Shown here: positions 1 through 9,417 of the stretch, one piece after another | Position numbering within the stretch: the stretch's first letter is position 1 | How the letters are laid out: the number at the start of each line of letters is the position of its first letter | Source: Tous-C4FEB sp044356555 | Lineage (GTDB): Bacteria; Verrucomicrobiota; Verrucomicrobiia; Opitutales; Opitutaceae | Assembly (NCBI GenBank): GCA_044356555.1 | Contig: JBIKWB010000004.1 | Coordinates: 62,001-126,000, forward strand | DNA: 64,000 bases | Reading direction: 5' to 3' | Translations under genes and position numbers: made by a program | The notes under the pieces: model-generated | What the model was told of the DNA's origin: nothing | Seen by the model: the letters and a program-made list of their open reading frames with translations, nothing else | Database searches by the model: none

Positions 1-59
1 CCGTGCCAAGCGAGCGCACGCTCCACTTGGGCGGGGGTGACGTCGTTGATCCGCACCGC
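1..59 (-). pseudogene. C-terminal FecR-family fragment running off the left edge
   Basis: Read on the minus strand, these bases encode a stretch that includes RINDVTPAQ and ERALAW. It is nearly identical to the start of the C-terminal domain of the intact FecR regulator at 6196-7242. The rest of the gene would lie outside the window to the left. Upstream, up to about position 270, the same frame stays open but shows no FecR sensor domain, no membrane helix and no convincing start, so the match looks like a truncated copy or a remnant. It lies directly downstream of the second TlpA gene of the array. That placement suggests a duplicated sigma/FecR/TonB module, or a decayed third module, beyond the edge. 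It could also be the 3' part of a shorter, real regulator. Confidence 0.5.
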
Positions 60-271
60 CGGCGCGTCGGCGGCACCTCGGCGGAGAACTAGGCGGAATG
101 GCCGAGGAATGCGGGCACGGGCGGGACGAAGCAGGCGCTTGGCCGCCGTCGCGTCCGTGAGCGGGATCAAATCACAGGGCGGCGCCGGCACAAAGAACCG
201 GCACGCTGGGTGCGCGAAGGGAAGTTCAGTGTCCCTGCCTTCCAATCGAAACGGAGGCGCCCCGACGGGCT

Positions 272-1636
272 CTACAGCTTCAATCCGGCCTTCTTGAGCA
301 GCTTGGCAAGCCGATCGTCTTCTTCGCCGCCAAAACCCAAGATGCCGTCGACGATTTTGCCTTCGCGGTCGATTACATACATCGTCGGGATGCCGTTGAC
401 CTTGTAGGGCACCCCAAGCCCTTTGGCCCGCTGCTCGGCGTTGTCCCGAGTCGCCTTTACCCCGTTGGGATCAAACACCTTTGGATAACCGGTCTTCACC
501 TTGGGTGTCAGCAGCCATTGATCGAACGCGGCGCGGTCATCCATCACACACAGGCCGAGCACGGTCATGCCCTGGTCCTTCAGGGTCGTGTGGAGCTTGT
601 CGAGCGTCGGCATAGAGCGGACACACGGGCCGCACCAAGTGGCCCAGAAATCGAGCACCACAATCTGCCCGCGCAGGTCGGAAAGCTTCATCGAGGTGCC
701 GTCGGCGCGGAGCGCGGTAAAATCGGGTGCGATCGAACCGGGTGCGAGGCCCACGAACGGACGGGGCGTCGGCACGCCCGCCTTTTGCGCGGCGCGGGTG
801 GTCGGCACCAGCGTGAGCTGCGAACCGTCCATCGCCGCGCGAGCCTCGTAGGTTTTGCCTCCGAGGGCAAACGGCCGACGCGCATCGATTGTTTCGGTTT
901 TGCTGAACAGGCCGTCACCATCGAGATCCAGCAGCAGCCACATCGGGCGTTCGGCGCGACCGGGACCGGTAAGACGATTGTCGTCGTCCATCCGCTTGTT
1001 GAAGAGCGCGTCGTTGTCATTTTCGATGAGAACGGCCCGCACATCCCGCCCGGCCACGGGCAGGCTGCCGGTGCGGGCCGAGGTGCGACGGTAGCTCAGG
1101 ATCTGCCCTTTGTTGGGCATACTGACCGACACGAGCATGACGGAATAACCGGCGGATCCGGTTTCCTGATCCGGAGTTCCCCACGAAGCGCGGAGCAAGG
1201 GAAAGAGGGTGCCAAGCCGGGCGCCCTCACCGCGGGTCTGCACCGTCGGCCACTTGCCATCGCCATCATCGGTGAGATCGCCGTTTTGGTTCACATCGAC
1301 GTAGACCCGGCAAAGATTCCAATCGACGGGCGGATTGGGCCGGTCGAACACCACCAGCGTCACGCTCTTCGGGCCGTTGCCGAGTTTGATCTGCCCGTAT
1401 TCGGGCGTGCCGTTGTAGGCGGGTTCCTTCTTTACGGCGGCGGGGCGCTGTTTCGAAAGGGCGATGTCGTCGTTAAAGAAGATCAGCTGACCCCAGAGCG
1501 AGCCATCGCTGGTCAGGATGTTGGGGTCGAGCTTCAGGGCGACGGAGATTTCCTGGGCACGCGCGGAGGTGACGGCGGCAGAGGCAAATGCGAGCAACAG
1601 GAGCACGCGGCAGAGTCTAACGATGGGAGTATTCAT
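272..1636 (-). CDS. Secreted TlpA-family thioredoxin with EF-hand-like loop
   Basis: A 454-residue protein whose signal peptide ends near residue 27 (ARA). The N-terminal domain of about 270 residues is shared with the neighbour at 1651-3003. It carries acidic loops: DVNQNGDLTDDGDG at about 114-127, and a perfect EF-hand loop DLDGDGLFSKTE at 237-248. The C-terminal AhpC/TlpA thioredoxin fold has the redox motif CGPC at 335-338 within FWATWCGPC. TlpA proteins act as thiol-disulfide reductases in the periplasm; the substrate here is unknown. The ATG at 1636 was chosen because it gives a clean signal peptide. An in-frame TTG at 1654 would overlap the stop of the upstream gene. The gene is last in the sigma/FecR/TonB operon, 14 nt after its neighbour. 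Confidence 0.85.
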   Translation of the reverse strand: MNTPIVRLCRVLLLLAFASAAVTSARAQEISVALKLDPNILTSDGSLWGQLIFFNDDIALSKQRPAAVKKEPAYNGTPEYGQIKLGNGPKSVTLVVFDRPNPPVDWNLCRVYVDVNQNGDLTDDGDGKWPTVQTRGEGARLGTLFPLLRASWGTPDQETGSAGYSVMLVSVSMPNKGQILSYRRTSARTGSLPVAGRDVRAVLIENDNDALFNKRMDDDNRLTGPGRAERPMWLLLDLDGDGLFSKTETIDARRPFALGGKTYEARAAMDGSQLTLVPTTRAAQKAGVPTPRPFVGLAPGSIAPDFTALRADGTSMKLSDLRGQIVVLDFWATWCGPCVRSMPTLDKLHTTLKDQGMTVLGLCVMDDRAAFDQWLLTPKVKTGYPKVFDPNGVKATRDNAEQRAKGLGVPYKVNGIPTMYVIDREGKIVDGILGFGGEEDDRLAKLLKKAGLKL

Positions 1637-1650
1637 GGGAAAAAGCGGAT

Positions 1651-3003
1651 TCAATTCGTCACGCCGGCAGCGGCCAGGGCGGCGGCAAGGGCGGTTTTCA
1701 CTTCGTCGGAATTACCGACCGCACTGTGCAGGATTTTGCCATCGCGGCCGACGAGGAAGAAACTGGGAATGCCGGAAACTTTATAAGGTGCCGCGATACT
1801 CTTCGCGTTATCGCGGGCCGCCGGATCGAACACCTTCAGGTAGGTCGTGGTAACTTCGGGAAAGAGTTTCCACTCATCGAATTTCGCCCGGCTGTCCCAG
1901 ACGCAGACCCCGAGCACCACCAGGCCTTTGTCTTGAAACTGCTGATGGAGTTCCTCCAGGTGCGGCATGGCCGCTTTGCACGGGCCGCACCATGTCGCCC
2001 AGAAGTCGATCAGCACGATCCGGCCGCGAAAATCGGAAAGCTTCACCGGGCGGTTGTCAGCAGTGAGGGCCGTAAAGTCCGGCGCCAGTTCGCCCGCCGC
2101 GAGCACGGGACGAGGCGGGGCGGCCGGCCTGGGCGGGGCCGCAGCCCGAACTTGCTGCGCCACGCGCTCGGTCGGGGTAAGTGCAAGCCGAGCCCCGTCG
2201 GCCGTCGCGGCAACTTCGTAGGTGACGCCATCGAGCGCCAAGGGTGATCGCGCGTCAAAACGTTCACCGCGACCAAAAGTGCCGTCGCCGTTGAGATCGA
2301 CGAAAAGGCTGAGCGGTCGCGCGGTCGCGCGGCCCCGGATCGCGCGGCCCTGATCGTCAAGCGCCTTGTCGAAAAGCGCATCGTTGTCGTTGTCGATGAG
2401 AACCGTGCGCACCGCGCCGCCACCGAGCGGCAGTCGCCCCACCCGCGCACTCGTGCGGGTGTAGGTGAGGGCATACGCCTGCCGGTCGGCGGGCGGCGCG
2501 TTATAAAAGAACGCCAAGCCGTAGCCCGCGGTCGTGGTCTCGTTCGCCGGGCCGACCCAAGAGACGGGCAGGGTCACAAAGCTGCGCGATGCCGCATAGC
2601 CATTTTCTTCGGCAAAAAGGTTCTGCCAGCGGCCATCACCGTCGTCGGTGAGGTCGCCATTCTGGTTCGCGTCAAGGTAGAGGCGGCGTTGCTTAAAATC
2701 GCCGGCGGGCTCTTGCACGACCACGATGGAAAAAGTGTTGCGCGGACTGTTGCCCAGACGGATCGAGCCGTAACGGGGCGAACCGAAATACGTCGGTTCC
2801 CGCGTGATCCCGGCCGGCCGTTCGGGCGAAAGCCGGACGGAGTTGTGGGCGGGCTGAAGTTGACCCCAAAGCTCACCGCCATCGGCAAGAATCCCGACAT
2901 CAAGCGCGAGTTCGGCCGAAAGCGGAAGGCCCACGCGGTCTGCGGCGGAAGCGGTGCAACCTAACACCGCGAGAACAACCGGAAGCAGGAGTTGGCGTTT
3001 CAT
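1651..3003 (-). CDS. Secreted TlpA-family thioredoxin with EF-hand-like loop
   Basis: A 450-residue paralogue of the downstream gene. The N-terminal signal has a near-lipobox (AVLGC, Cys16), so it may be a lipoprotein; a normal cleavage after ASA is the alternative. The N-domain has DANQNGDLTDDGDG at 111-124 and a perfect EF-hand loop DLNGDGTFGRGE at 236-247. These are followed by a Pro-rich linker near 289-300 and a thioredoxin domain with CGPC at 339-342. The ATG at 3003 is preceded by a GAGG ribosome-binding motif. Longer in-frame reading upstream would overlap the TonB receptor and lacks coding character. The gene sits 82 nt downstream of the TonB receptor, so the two are probably co-transcribed and work on the same imported ligand or on receptor disulfides; that role is inference. 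Confidence 0.85.
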   Translation of the reverse strand: MKRQLLLPVVLAVLGCTASAADRVGLPLSAELALDVGILADGGELWGQLQPAHNSVRLSPERPAGITREPTYFGSPRYGSIRLGNSPRNTFSIVVVQEPAGDFKQRRLYLDANQNGDLTDDGDGRWQNLFAEENGYAASRSFVTLPVSWVGPANETTTAGYGLAFFYNAPPADRQAYALTYTRTSARVGRLPLGGGAVRTVLIDNDNDALFDKALDDQGRAIRGRATARPLSLFVDLNGDGTFGRGERFDARSPLALDGVTYEVAATADGARLALTPTERVAQQVRAAAPPRPAAPPRPVLAAGELAPDFTALTADNRPVKLSDFRGRIVLIDFWATWCGPCKAAMPHLEELHQQFQDKGLVVLGVCVWDSRAKFDEWKLFPEVTTTYLKVFDPAARDNAKSIAAPYKVSGIPSFFLVGRDGKILHSAVGNSDEVKTALAAALAAAGVTN

Positions 3004-3085
3004 AGGAAAAGAACCCTCGGATTTCAGGACGGTTTTGGGGCAAAAATTCGGACGCGGCGTGCGCATATCTCGGTTCGATTCAAAC

Positions 3086-6000
3086 TCAGAGCCGATAGGT
3101 GACGCTGGCATTGTAGGCGCGTTGCTTTGGACTGTGATAACCGGCGTCGTAGCCGAAAGAGAGATCGGCAAACGGCGGGGCGCGATCAAAGAGATTGCCT
3201 ATGCCGGCCTGAAACCGCACCCGCGGGTTAAGTTCAAAGCTGCCGCCGAGATTCCACACCGTGAAGCTACCGAGCGTGCGCGCGCCGGCGTTGGTGACCG
3301 CCGGACCCTGATAATAGCAGAAAAGCGACACGCCGAAGCGGCCGCGGTCCCAAAACACACTCCCGTTCCCGTTCCACTTTTGAGGGAACCCAAAAGACCC
3401 CCGGCGCTCCGTCAGCGGATCTCCGGGATTGAACGCGATCTTGTAGCTCTTCGCGCAGGTCGCGGCCAACCGAAAGGTGAACCGCCCCCAGGCCTCGGAA
3501 CTCTGCTGCAGCGTGGCGTTGACGTCGTAGCCTTGCACGAGCACGCGGCCGAAATTGGAGAAACGGGCATCGACATCGGTAATACGCCCGGGGAAGCCCG
3601 CCGCCGTATCGGTCGGGGTCGCCGGCAACCGGATGATGCGTTCCGAGAAGAGGCTCTCGTAGTCGAGCAGGGTCTGGGTGCTGAGATTGGCGGTCAGGTT
3701 CCTTTGCTCTTTCCAGTAAAAGTCCGTCCCGAAGCTGAGCCCCTTCACCTTGGGCACGTTGAGAACGAACCCATAATTCCACGTCTTCGATGTCTCGGGT
3801 TCGAGGTTGGGAAACGCGCCGGTCACCACCTGCACCGGATAGCGTTCATTGGCGCGGCGCCGGTCGGTGACGGTCGGGTTGGAGTCGACATTGGGGCGCT
3901 CGAACTCGGAGAGGGCCGGGGCACGAAATCCGGTGCCGTAGGAAGCCCGGACCAAAAGCGCCGACCAGGGCTGCCAGCGGAACGCATATTTCGGATTGGT
4001 CGTGCCGCCCGCACCTTCGATGCTTTCGCGGCGGACGGCGACTTGGAGTTCAAGCGCGCGGAGCAGAAGTTTGGGCCGGGCGTTCTTCTTGCCGAACACC
4101 GGCACGGATGTCTCGAAATAGCCGGCGGTGCTGTCCCGCACTTCGCGACTCCGAAGGGGATCGAGCGCGGAGGGCGCGGTGGTGACCCGCAGACGGTCCT
4201 GTTGCTCGAACGAACCGCCGACCGCCACCTGAACCGGGCCGCCGGGGAGAGTCCAAATGCTGCCGCGCGCGAAGGCATCCGCGGTGTAGATCCCGGAATC
4301 GGCCCTGATGGTATTGGTGCGGACAATCGCATCGTAGATCCCGGCCGGATTGGTCGGGCCGTTGGCGTAAAAATCACCGAAGAGGTTAAGCGCCTTGCTC
4401 GGGTCGGTCTGGTTGAGGGCCGCCGTGAGGGCGGCATTGTCAACCGCCGGCAGCGAGCTGAGCAGTTTCTGGCCGTAATACATGAGCGAGCCCTCTGCGG
4501 TCCAGTCGTTCGGCAGATCGGCCCGCAACCCCACCACCCCGCGCCAGGAGTTCGTATCGGCCAACGCCACCCGCTGACCCAACTCTTCGTGGGAAATGCT
4601 GAAACCCACAATCTGGCGAAACGGGTTAAACGGGTTGGTCGCGGGAATCCGCGGCGCCGCGGCCGAGCCGGACGGATTGCTGCTGCTGAGGGGGTTGCCG
4701 AGCGACTCAGTTCTGGTGTGGGTGAAGGCGAGCTCGGTAAACAGGCGCAACGGCTTGTAGAGTTGATACTCGGCGGTCGCAGTCAGGCCTTGCCGCTCGG
4801 TGGGCGGAATCAACGCGTAGAGGGCGGCGGAGTTATAAAATGCGCGCTGCCCCGCACCTGCCGCGAAGTCTGCGACCGTGAGGCTTCGTCCATCTTTCCC
4901 GACCGGACCCACCGCTTGGGTAGCCGGCGTGCCGTTGGGATTGGTCAAACCGCCAAGCGTCTGCCCGGGCAGAGCAAAAATCGTCAGCGGATAGCCGATG
5001 GTGCTGCGCTGATCGATGCCGCCGCGGGGCCGGAGATCGCCGTCACGCGAGAACCACCGCTGGTTGGCCAGGAGCGCCTCGCGTTCGAAGAAGTCGATCA
5101 CGAGCGTGGCCTTGATCCGGCCGCGATTGTAACCGCTCGTGAGGGTCGCCCCCCGCTCAAATCCGCCCCCATGGGTCGTGCCGGCGAAACGCGCTTTCGC
5201 CTCAACGCGATTGTAGTTCTTCTTCAAAATGATGTTGATGACGCCGCCGATCGCATCGGTGCCGTAGATTGCCGACGCCCCGTCGGTCAGCACCTCGATG
5301 CGCTCGACCATGCCAAAGGGAATGGTGTTCACGTCAAAGAAGCTCTGCGGCGGCGTGGTGCTCGGGTTGGCCTTGCCGGAAAGCGGCGCGCGCCGGCCGT
5401 CGATCAAGACCAAGGTTGAGTTGGAACCAAGCCCGCGCAGCCCGACGCCCGACTGGCCGGCACTGCGGGTGAATAGAGTGGGATTCGCATCGTTGGGCAC
5501 GCCGAGCCGGCCGGTGGCGGCCCCGGTGTAATTTTGGGGCAGAGTTTGCAGAAACTCCAATAGCGTCCCGAATCCGGATCGCTCGATAAAGGCCGCTTCA
5601 AAAGCGATGACCGGCGAAAATCCCTCAACTTCAGTCTGCTTCAGGCGCGAGCCGGTGACCTCGAACCGGTCCAGCTCGATCGCCTGCTGACTCTCGGCGC
5701 GCGTCGTCGGCGTGGAGTCAGCGCGCGCCGTCTCTTTTGGGCCGGGCAAAGGGGCCGAGCGGCTCACGGCGAAGTCGCCGGTGGCAGCATCCTGTTTGGC
5801 GACGAGCCCGGTGTTGGCCAGCATCAGGTCGAGGGCAGCCGCCGGAGTAAGTTCACCCCGCACCCGGTTGGTCGACACGCCCCGAACCTGCTCCACCGGA
5901 TAAACGATTTGCTCGCCCGATTGTTCGGAGAACGCCTTGAGTGTCCCCACTGCGTCGCCGGCCTCGAGGGTAAAGATTTTTCTGGGTGTTTCGGCGGCCG

Positions 6001-6100
6001 TCATCACCGAAGCAAAAAACGCGAGGCCCAACCAAGCGCAGGATGAACGAGAACGTCGCCGTAAGGAGCACGTCGAAAACAGGGAAAGCATCGTAGTCAT
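3086..6100 (-). CDS. TonB-dependent receptor with N-terminal STN domain
   Basis: An outer-membrane active transporter of about 1004 residues. After a signal region (WLGLAFFASVMTAA), residues of about 40-105 form an STN domain (FTLEAGDAVGTLKAFSEQSG and LDLMLANTGL), the periplasmic signalling module that talks to FecR-type regulators. A TonB plug follows: a VTGSRL motif, then LIDGRRAP, MVERIEVLTDGASAIYGTDA and GGVINIILKK. The C-terminal beta barrel has repeated aromatic strands and ends in TYRL. Ligand specificity cannot be read from sequence. The gene lies 95 nt after the FecR gene, which itself follows an ECF sigma factor, so this is a transcriptionally self-signalling receptor in the FecA style. 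The start at ATG 6100 was preferred to the upstream TTG at 6151; ATG 6091 is also possible. Confidence 0.92.
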   Translation of the reverse strand: MTTMLSLFSTCSLRRRSRSSCAWLGLAFFASVMTAAETPRKIFTLEAGDAVGTLKAFSEQSGEQIVYPVEQVRGVSTNRVRGELTPAAALDLMLANTGLVAKQDAATGDFAVSRSAPLPGPKETARADSTPTTRAESQQAIELDRFEVTGSRLKQTEVEGFSPVIAFEAAFIERSGFGTLLEFLQTLPQNYTGAATGRLGVPNDANPTLFTRSAGQSGVGLRGLGSNSTLVLIDGRRAPLSGKANPSTTPPQSFFDVNTIPFGMVERIEVLTDGASAIYGTDAIGGVINIILKKNYNRVEAKARFAGTTHGGGFERGATLTSGYNRGRIKATLVIDFFEREALLANQRWFSRDGDLRPRGGIDQRSTIGYPLTIFALPGQTLGGLTNPNGTPATQAVGPVGKDGRSLTVADFAAGAGQRAFYNSAALYALIPPTERQGLTATAEYQLYKPLRLFTELAFTHTRTESLGNPLSSSNPSGSAAAPRIPATNPFNPFRQIVGFSISHEELGQRVALADTNSWRGVVGLRADLPNDWTAEGSLMYYGQKLLSSLPAVDNAALTAALNQTDPSKALNLFGDFYANGPTNPAGIYDAIVRTNTIRADSGIYTADAFARGSIWTLPGGPVQVAVGGSFEQQDRLRVTTAPSALDPLRSREVRDSTAGYFETSVPVFGKKNARPKLLLRALELQVAVRRESIEGAGGTTNPKYAFRWQPWSALLVRASYGTGFRAPALSEFERPNVDSNPTVTDRRRANERYPVQVVTGAFPNLEPETSKTWNYGFVLNVPKVKGLSFGTDFYWKEQRNLTANLSTQTLLDYESLFSERIIRLPATPTDTAAGFPGRITDVDARFSNFGRVLVQGYDVNATLQQSSEAWGRFTFRLAATCAKSYKIAFNPGDPLTERRGSFGFPQKWNGNGSVFWDRGRFGVSLFCYYQGPAVTNAGARTLGSFTVWNLGGSFELNPRVRFQAGIGNLFDRAPPFADLSFGYDAGYHSPKQRAYNASVTYRL

Positions 6101-6195
6101 CGAGCGTTCAACCGGTCTGACGAACCTTTCGGGTGTTTCCTTTAGAGTCAATTTGGGAAATTCTGCCCCGGAAAAAACCGGATTCTTAATCCGCC

Positions 6196-7242
6196 CTATC
6201 GCTCGAGCCCAAGCACGATCTCGTCGCCTTCGGACCGCGCCGTGACGCCGAAACTGGACTCAAGGAGCCGGACAAATGCGTCGGAATTGTCGGCACGAAA
6301 ATTGCCACCGACTACGATTGCAGCCGTGGCGCGGTCACGCACCGAAAGCTTGCGGCGATTATAGCGGTTAAACTCGGCCACCACGTCGCCGAGCGGCATT
6401 TCCTGGAACTCCAGCCGCAGCCCCTGCCAAGCAAGGGCACGCTCGATTTGCGCCGGGGTGACGTCGTTGATCCTCACGGTCGCGGCGGGCTCGGCCGTCG
6501 GCGCGGGCGGATGGAGCGCCACGATCGCCTGTTGCCCGGCCGTCAAAAAGGTCGGCGACGCAGCGGCGGACGGCGGACGTTGCGCCCCGACGGGCGGCGG
6601 GGGCGCCAGCACGCCCACCTTGCCCTCGGTGACGAGCACCGAAACTTCGGCGGACTGCAGCGAGACACTGAATGCGGTGCCGACCGCCCGCACCGCCACC
6701 GCGCCCGCATCGACGACGAACGGCCGGGCGGAATGCTTCGCGACGGCGAAATGCGCCTCGCCGCGCACCAACCGCACGCGGCGCTCGTCGGCCGTGAACT
6801 GGACCTCGATGTGCGCGCCGGCATTGAGCTCCACCAACGAGCCATCAGCCAGCGTCTGCCGCTCGGGCCCGGGATGGATGATCGCGCGGCGCGGCTCGGG
6901 CTCGGACGGCGCTTGCTGAAAAACGGCGACGGCCAGCACGACGGCCGCGACCGCCGCGAGCGCCGTCGCGGAGAGCCAATAAATTTTGTTGCGGGTATGC
7001 GGCGCGAGCAGATCGGGATTGGGCCGCGGGCTGTGGGCCGGACGCCATTCGCTGAGTTGGTCGAGCATGCCCCAAACTTTTTCCTGCCTAGCGATGGCGG
7101 CGGCGTGACGCGGATCGGCGCGCAGCCACTCTAGGTAAGCATCCTGTTCGACGGCCGTGAGCGTGCGATCACGGCGGGCGAGCCAAGCCGTCGCGGCCGA
7201 CTCGATGGCGTCGGGAGCCGGGGATTTTTCGGGCACGGCCAT
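6196..7242 (-). CDS. FecR-family anti-sigma/transmembrane regulator
   Basis: A 348-residue inner-membrane regulator. The cytoplasmic N-terminus (about 1-60) is the DUF4880-type domain with AWLARRD and YLEWLRADPRHAAA, which binds the sigma factor. One transmembrane helix lies near 85-108 (IYWLSATALAAVAAVVLAVA). The periplasmic FecR domain follows (TLADGSLVELNAGAHIEV, RLVRGEAHFAVAK, VRAVGTAFSV), then a C-terminal domain (RINDVTPAQIERALAWQG and FNRYNRRKLSV). It starts 3 nt after the sigma factor stop, typical of a co-translated sigma/anti-sigma pair. It probably relays the ligand state of the downstream STN-containing TonB receptor. A fragment of a second copy of the C-terminal domain is at the left window edge. 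Confidence 0.92.
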   Translation of the reverse strand: MAVPEKSPAPDAIESAATAWLARRDRTLTAVEQDAYLEWLRADPRHAAAIARQEKVWGMLDQLSEWRPAHSPRPNPDLLAPHTRNKIYWLSATALAAVAAVVLAVAVFQQAPSEPEPRRAIIHPGPERQTLADGSLVELNAGAHIEVQFTADERRVRLVRGEAHFAVAKHSARPFVVDAGAVAVRAVGTAFSVSLQSAEVSVLVTEGKVGVLAPPPPVGAQRPPSAAASPTFLTAGQQAIVALHPPAPTAEPAATVRINDVTPAQIERALAWQGLRLEFQEMPLGDVVAEFNRYNRRKLSVRDRATAAIVVGGNFRADNSDAFVRLLESSFGVTARSEGDEIVLGLER

Positions 7243-7245
7243 GGT

Positions 7246-7779
7246 TTAAGGCAACCCGTAGCGGGCGAGAAACTCGGTGCAGCGGCGCATACCGTTGCCC
7301 ACCTGCGCTTCGACGGTGTGCTCGGATATCCCGAGCTGGGCCGCGATCTCGCGCTGGGAGAGCCCGTAGATTTTGCGCAAGGTGAGCACCTGGCGGCAAC
7401 GTTCGGGCAGCGACTGGAGAGCTTGGGTCAAGAGATCGAGTTCCTGGTTGCGGGCGGTGGTATCGGCGGCGGAGGGGCTTTCCTCTAAGACGGGCAAGTC
7501 GGCAAATTCCGCTAGAGCGTCGATGCGCACGATTTGACGGCGGCGGAGTTGGTCGAGGGCGAGATGGCACGCCGTGGTGAAGAGCAAGGCCTTGGGATTG
7601 GGCACCGGGCGGGCCTGCCGCTCCTTCCAGACCCGGGCCAAGGCCTCCTGCACCAGATCATCGGGGTCGCTGAGGACCGGATATTTCCCGTGCAACCACG
7701 CGCGCACTTCAGCCGCATGAGGCTGGACCTCGGCGGCATACCAAGCGGAGAAATCTTCGGACGGGGGCAACACGGCCAT
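7246..7779 (-). CDS. FecI-like ECF RNA polymerase sigma factor
   Basis: A 177-residue extracytoplasmic-function sigma factor. Region 2 is visible as DPDDLVQEALARVWKE near residues 38-53. Region 4 is the helix-turn-helix LPERCRQVLTLRKIYGLSQREIAAQLGISEHTVE near 122-155. Its size and its position directly upstream of FecR and an STN-type TonB receptor fit the FecI group that responds to outer-membrane transport signals. It probably drives expression of the downstream receptor/TlpA genes and perhaps of the upstream receptor array too. The gene begins 69 nt downstream of the fourth TlpA gene on the same strand. No target promoter could be identified by eye. Confidence 0.93.
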   Translation of the reverse strand: MAVLPPSEDFSAWYAAEVQPHAAEVRAWLHGKYPVLSDPDDLVQEALARVWKERQARPVPNPKALLFTTACHLALDQLRRRQIVRIDALAEFADLPVLEESPSAADTTARNQELDLLTQALQSLPERCRQVLTLRKIYGLSQREIAAQLGISEHTVEAQVGNGMRRCTEFLARYGLP

Positions 7780-7848
7780 TTTGCGGAGTGAGCAGGTTCT
7801 TTGCCGCGCGGCGGCGGGGCGCGAGACGAATATCGCGCGGCCGCCCGA

Positions 7849-9405
7849 TCAGAGCGAGGCCGACGCCGGGCGATCCAGCAGCGATTCGATCATGCGCTGG
7901 AGGACGAGATTGCTCTCTTCGTCGTGGGCCCGGAAGTCGCGGTAAACCACTCGCCCGTCGCGATCGATCAGGAAGTTCGCCGGGTAGCCGCGCACCGCGT
8001 AGCCGTCGGGTCCGGTGACCGCCTCCGTCCCACGCAACGGCGTGAACGAATACTTCGTGCCCGCCATGAAGGGCAGCACGTAGTCGTCCTGTTTCGGAAT
8101 GCCGTTGATGCCGAGATACACGACATCCCGTCCGCGGAAGCGACCGACGACCTCCTCAAAGTAGGGAAACTCGCCCCGACAGGGTCCGCAGCCAGGAAAC
8201 CAAAAAGTGACGAACACCACTTTGCCGCGCAGGGAAGCGAGCGAGAGCTTCGCCTCGGACGTGTAGAGGCCGAGATCGAAAGCCGGCGCAGGTTTGGCGG
8301 CCGCGTCGCGAAGGGCCCACACGTCGGCTTCGATTTGCGCGGACGACTTGCCGAGTTTGCCGCCGTAAACCGCCATCGCGGCTCGGGTCTCATCTTCCGG
8401 CGTAACGGCCTGCCGTTTAACCAGCGCGTCGTAGGCGGCTTGGGGATCGCCGCCGGCGGCGGAAATCTCGGCGCGCAGCAAGGTGATCATGCGGGCGTTG
8501 GAGGAGCGCCGGTCGGCCGGAAGTTTGTCGAGCAACGCGACGGCTTCGGCCGCCTTGCCGGCCCCAAGCAACGCACGGGCCGATTGATAATTTTCGGCGA
8601 ATGCCGCGCGGTCGGCCCACTGCTTCGGGTCGCGCATCCCGGCCTGCGCCAAGTCGCGAGCCAAGAGAATCGCGCGGGCGGGCTCGGAGCGCAGATAGGC
8701 GTCGAACAGGCCGGTCATCGCGCTCGCCGACCAATTGAATTTCGCGGGCGGAAACTGGGCGAGGAGCTGTTCCCAATACTGGAGCCGCTTGGCTTCGGTC
8801 TTGGCCCGGGCCCCCAGCCAATAGAGCGCCTGCGCTCCGCGTTCGTGCGTCGGGAAGCGCCGGGCGACGTCGAGGCTGGCTTCCTCCCACTTGGCCGGAT
8901 TCACGCGGCCGAGGCCGCTCGCGTAGTAAAACGCATAGTCGGGGCTGGCGGGATCGGCGGCGGCGGCCCGGCGCATAAACTCCGATCCGCCCGCCTCATC
9001 GCCCCACCGCTCGGCGTCGATCGCAAGCATTTGGAAAACTTTGGCCTGCTTCGGGTCGAGTTCGACGACCTTGAGCAGAAACGGTTTCGCACGGGGATCT
9101 TCGTGGCTGTAGAGCAACGACCCGAGACCGTAATTCAGCCCGAGCGAACCGGGCGCACGGGCGAGCCACGCGCGATAGCTCTTTTCCAGCGGCGCGGCGA
9201 GGGCTTCACCGTTTTTGTAGTCCTTGCGCACGGCGGCCTGGTGGACGCGCAGGAGCGCATCGTGGGCTGCCAACGATTCGGGTGCGGCTTCGACGGCGGC
9301 CAGAGCGGCGGACAATTCCGATTCAGCGGCGGGTTGGGCCGCCGGTTGGCTGACCGCGGTCAGCGGGAGTCCCAAAGCAAAGCAGAGAGCGAGAGTGAGT
9401 TTCAT
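7849..9405 (-). CDS. Secreted TlpA-family thioredoxin with helical-repeat N-terminus
   Basis: A 518-residue secreted protein with a signal peptide (LALCFALGLPLTAVSQ). Residues of about 30-345 are Ala-rich helical, TPR-like repeats (for example LLKVVELDPKQAKVFQMLAID and GAGKAAEAVALLDKLPADRR). They suggest a protein-binding superhelix. The C-terminal thioredoxin domain contains FWFPGCGPC with active cysteines at 406 and 409. The residue preceding the motif is Gly instead of the usual Trp, so its redox chemistry may differ from its siblings. It is the last of four consecutive TlpA genes behind the TonB receptor at 12921-15713, separated by 12 nt from the next one. The role in ligand or receptor thiol handling is inferred from location. 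Confidence 0.85.
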   Translation of the reverse strand: MKLTLALCFALGLPLTAVSQPAAQPAAESELSAALAAVEAAPESLAAHDALLRVHQAAVRKDYKNGEALAAPLEKSYRAWLARAPGSLGLNYGLGSLLYSHEDPRAKPFLLKVVELDPKQAKVFQMLAIDAERWGDEAGGSEFMRRAAAADPASPDYAFYYASGLGRVNPAKWEEASLDVARRFPTHERGAQALYWLGARAKTEAKRLQYWEQLLAQFPPAKFNWSASAMTGLFDAYLRSEPARAILLARDLAQAGMRDPKQWADRAAFAENYQSARALLGAGKAAEAVALLDKLPADRRSSNARMITLLRAEISAAGGDPQAAYDALVKRQAVTPEDETRAAMAVYGGKLGKSSAQIEADVWALRDAAAKPAPAFDLGLYTSEAKLSLASLRGKVVFVTFWFPGCGPCRGEFPYFEEVVGRFRGRDVVYLGINGIPKQDDYVLPFMAGTKYSFTPLRGTEAVTGPDGYAVRGYPANFLIDRDGRVVYRDFRAHDEESNLVLQRMIESLLDRPASASL

Positions 9406-9417
9406 GGGGAGACAGGG

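Noticed and set aside
2954..5419. Long plus-strand open frame opposite the STN-type TonB receptor
   Set aside because: Arg/Gly-rich composition with no domain; it is a high-GC shadow of the receptor gene on the other strand.
6168..6182. Short CCGG-A6-CCGG hairpin between FecR and TonB as a terminator
   Set aside because: The stem is only four base pairs and both flanking genes appear co-transcribed.
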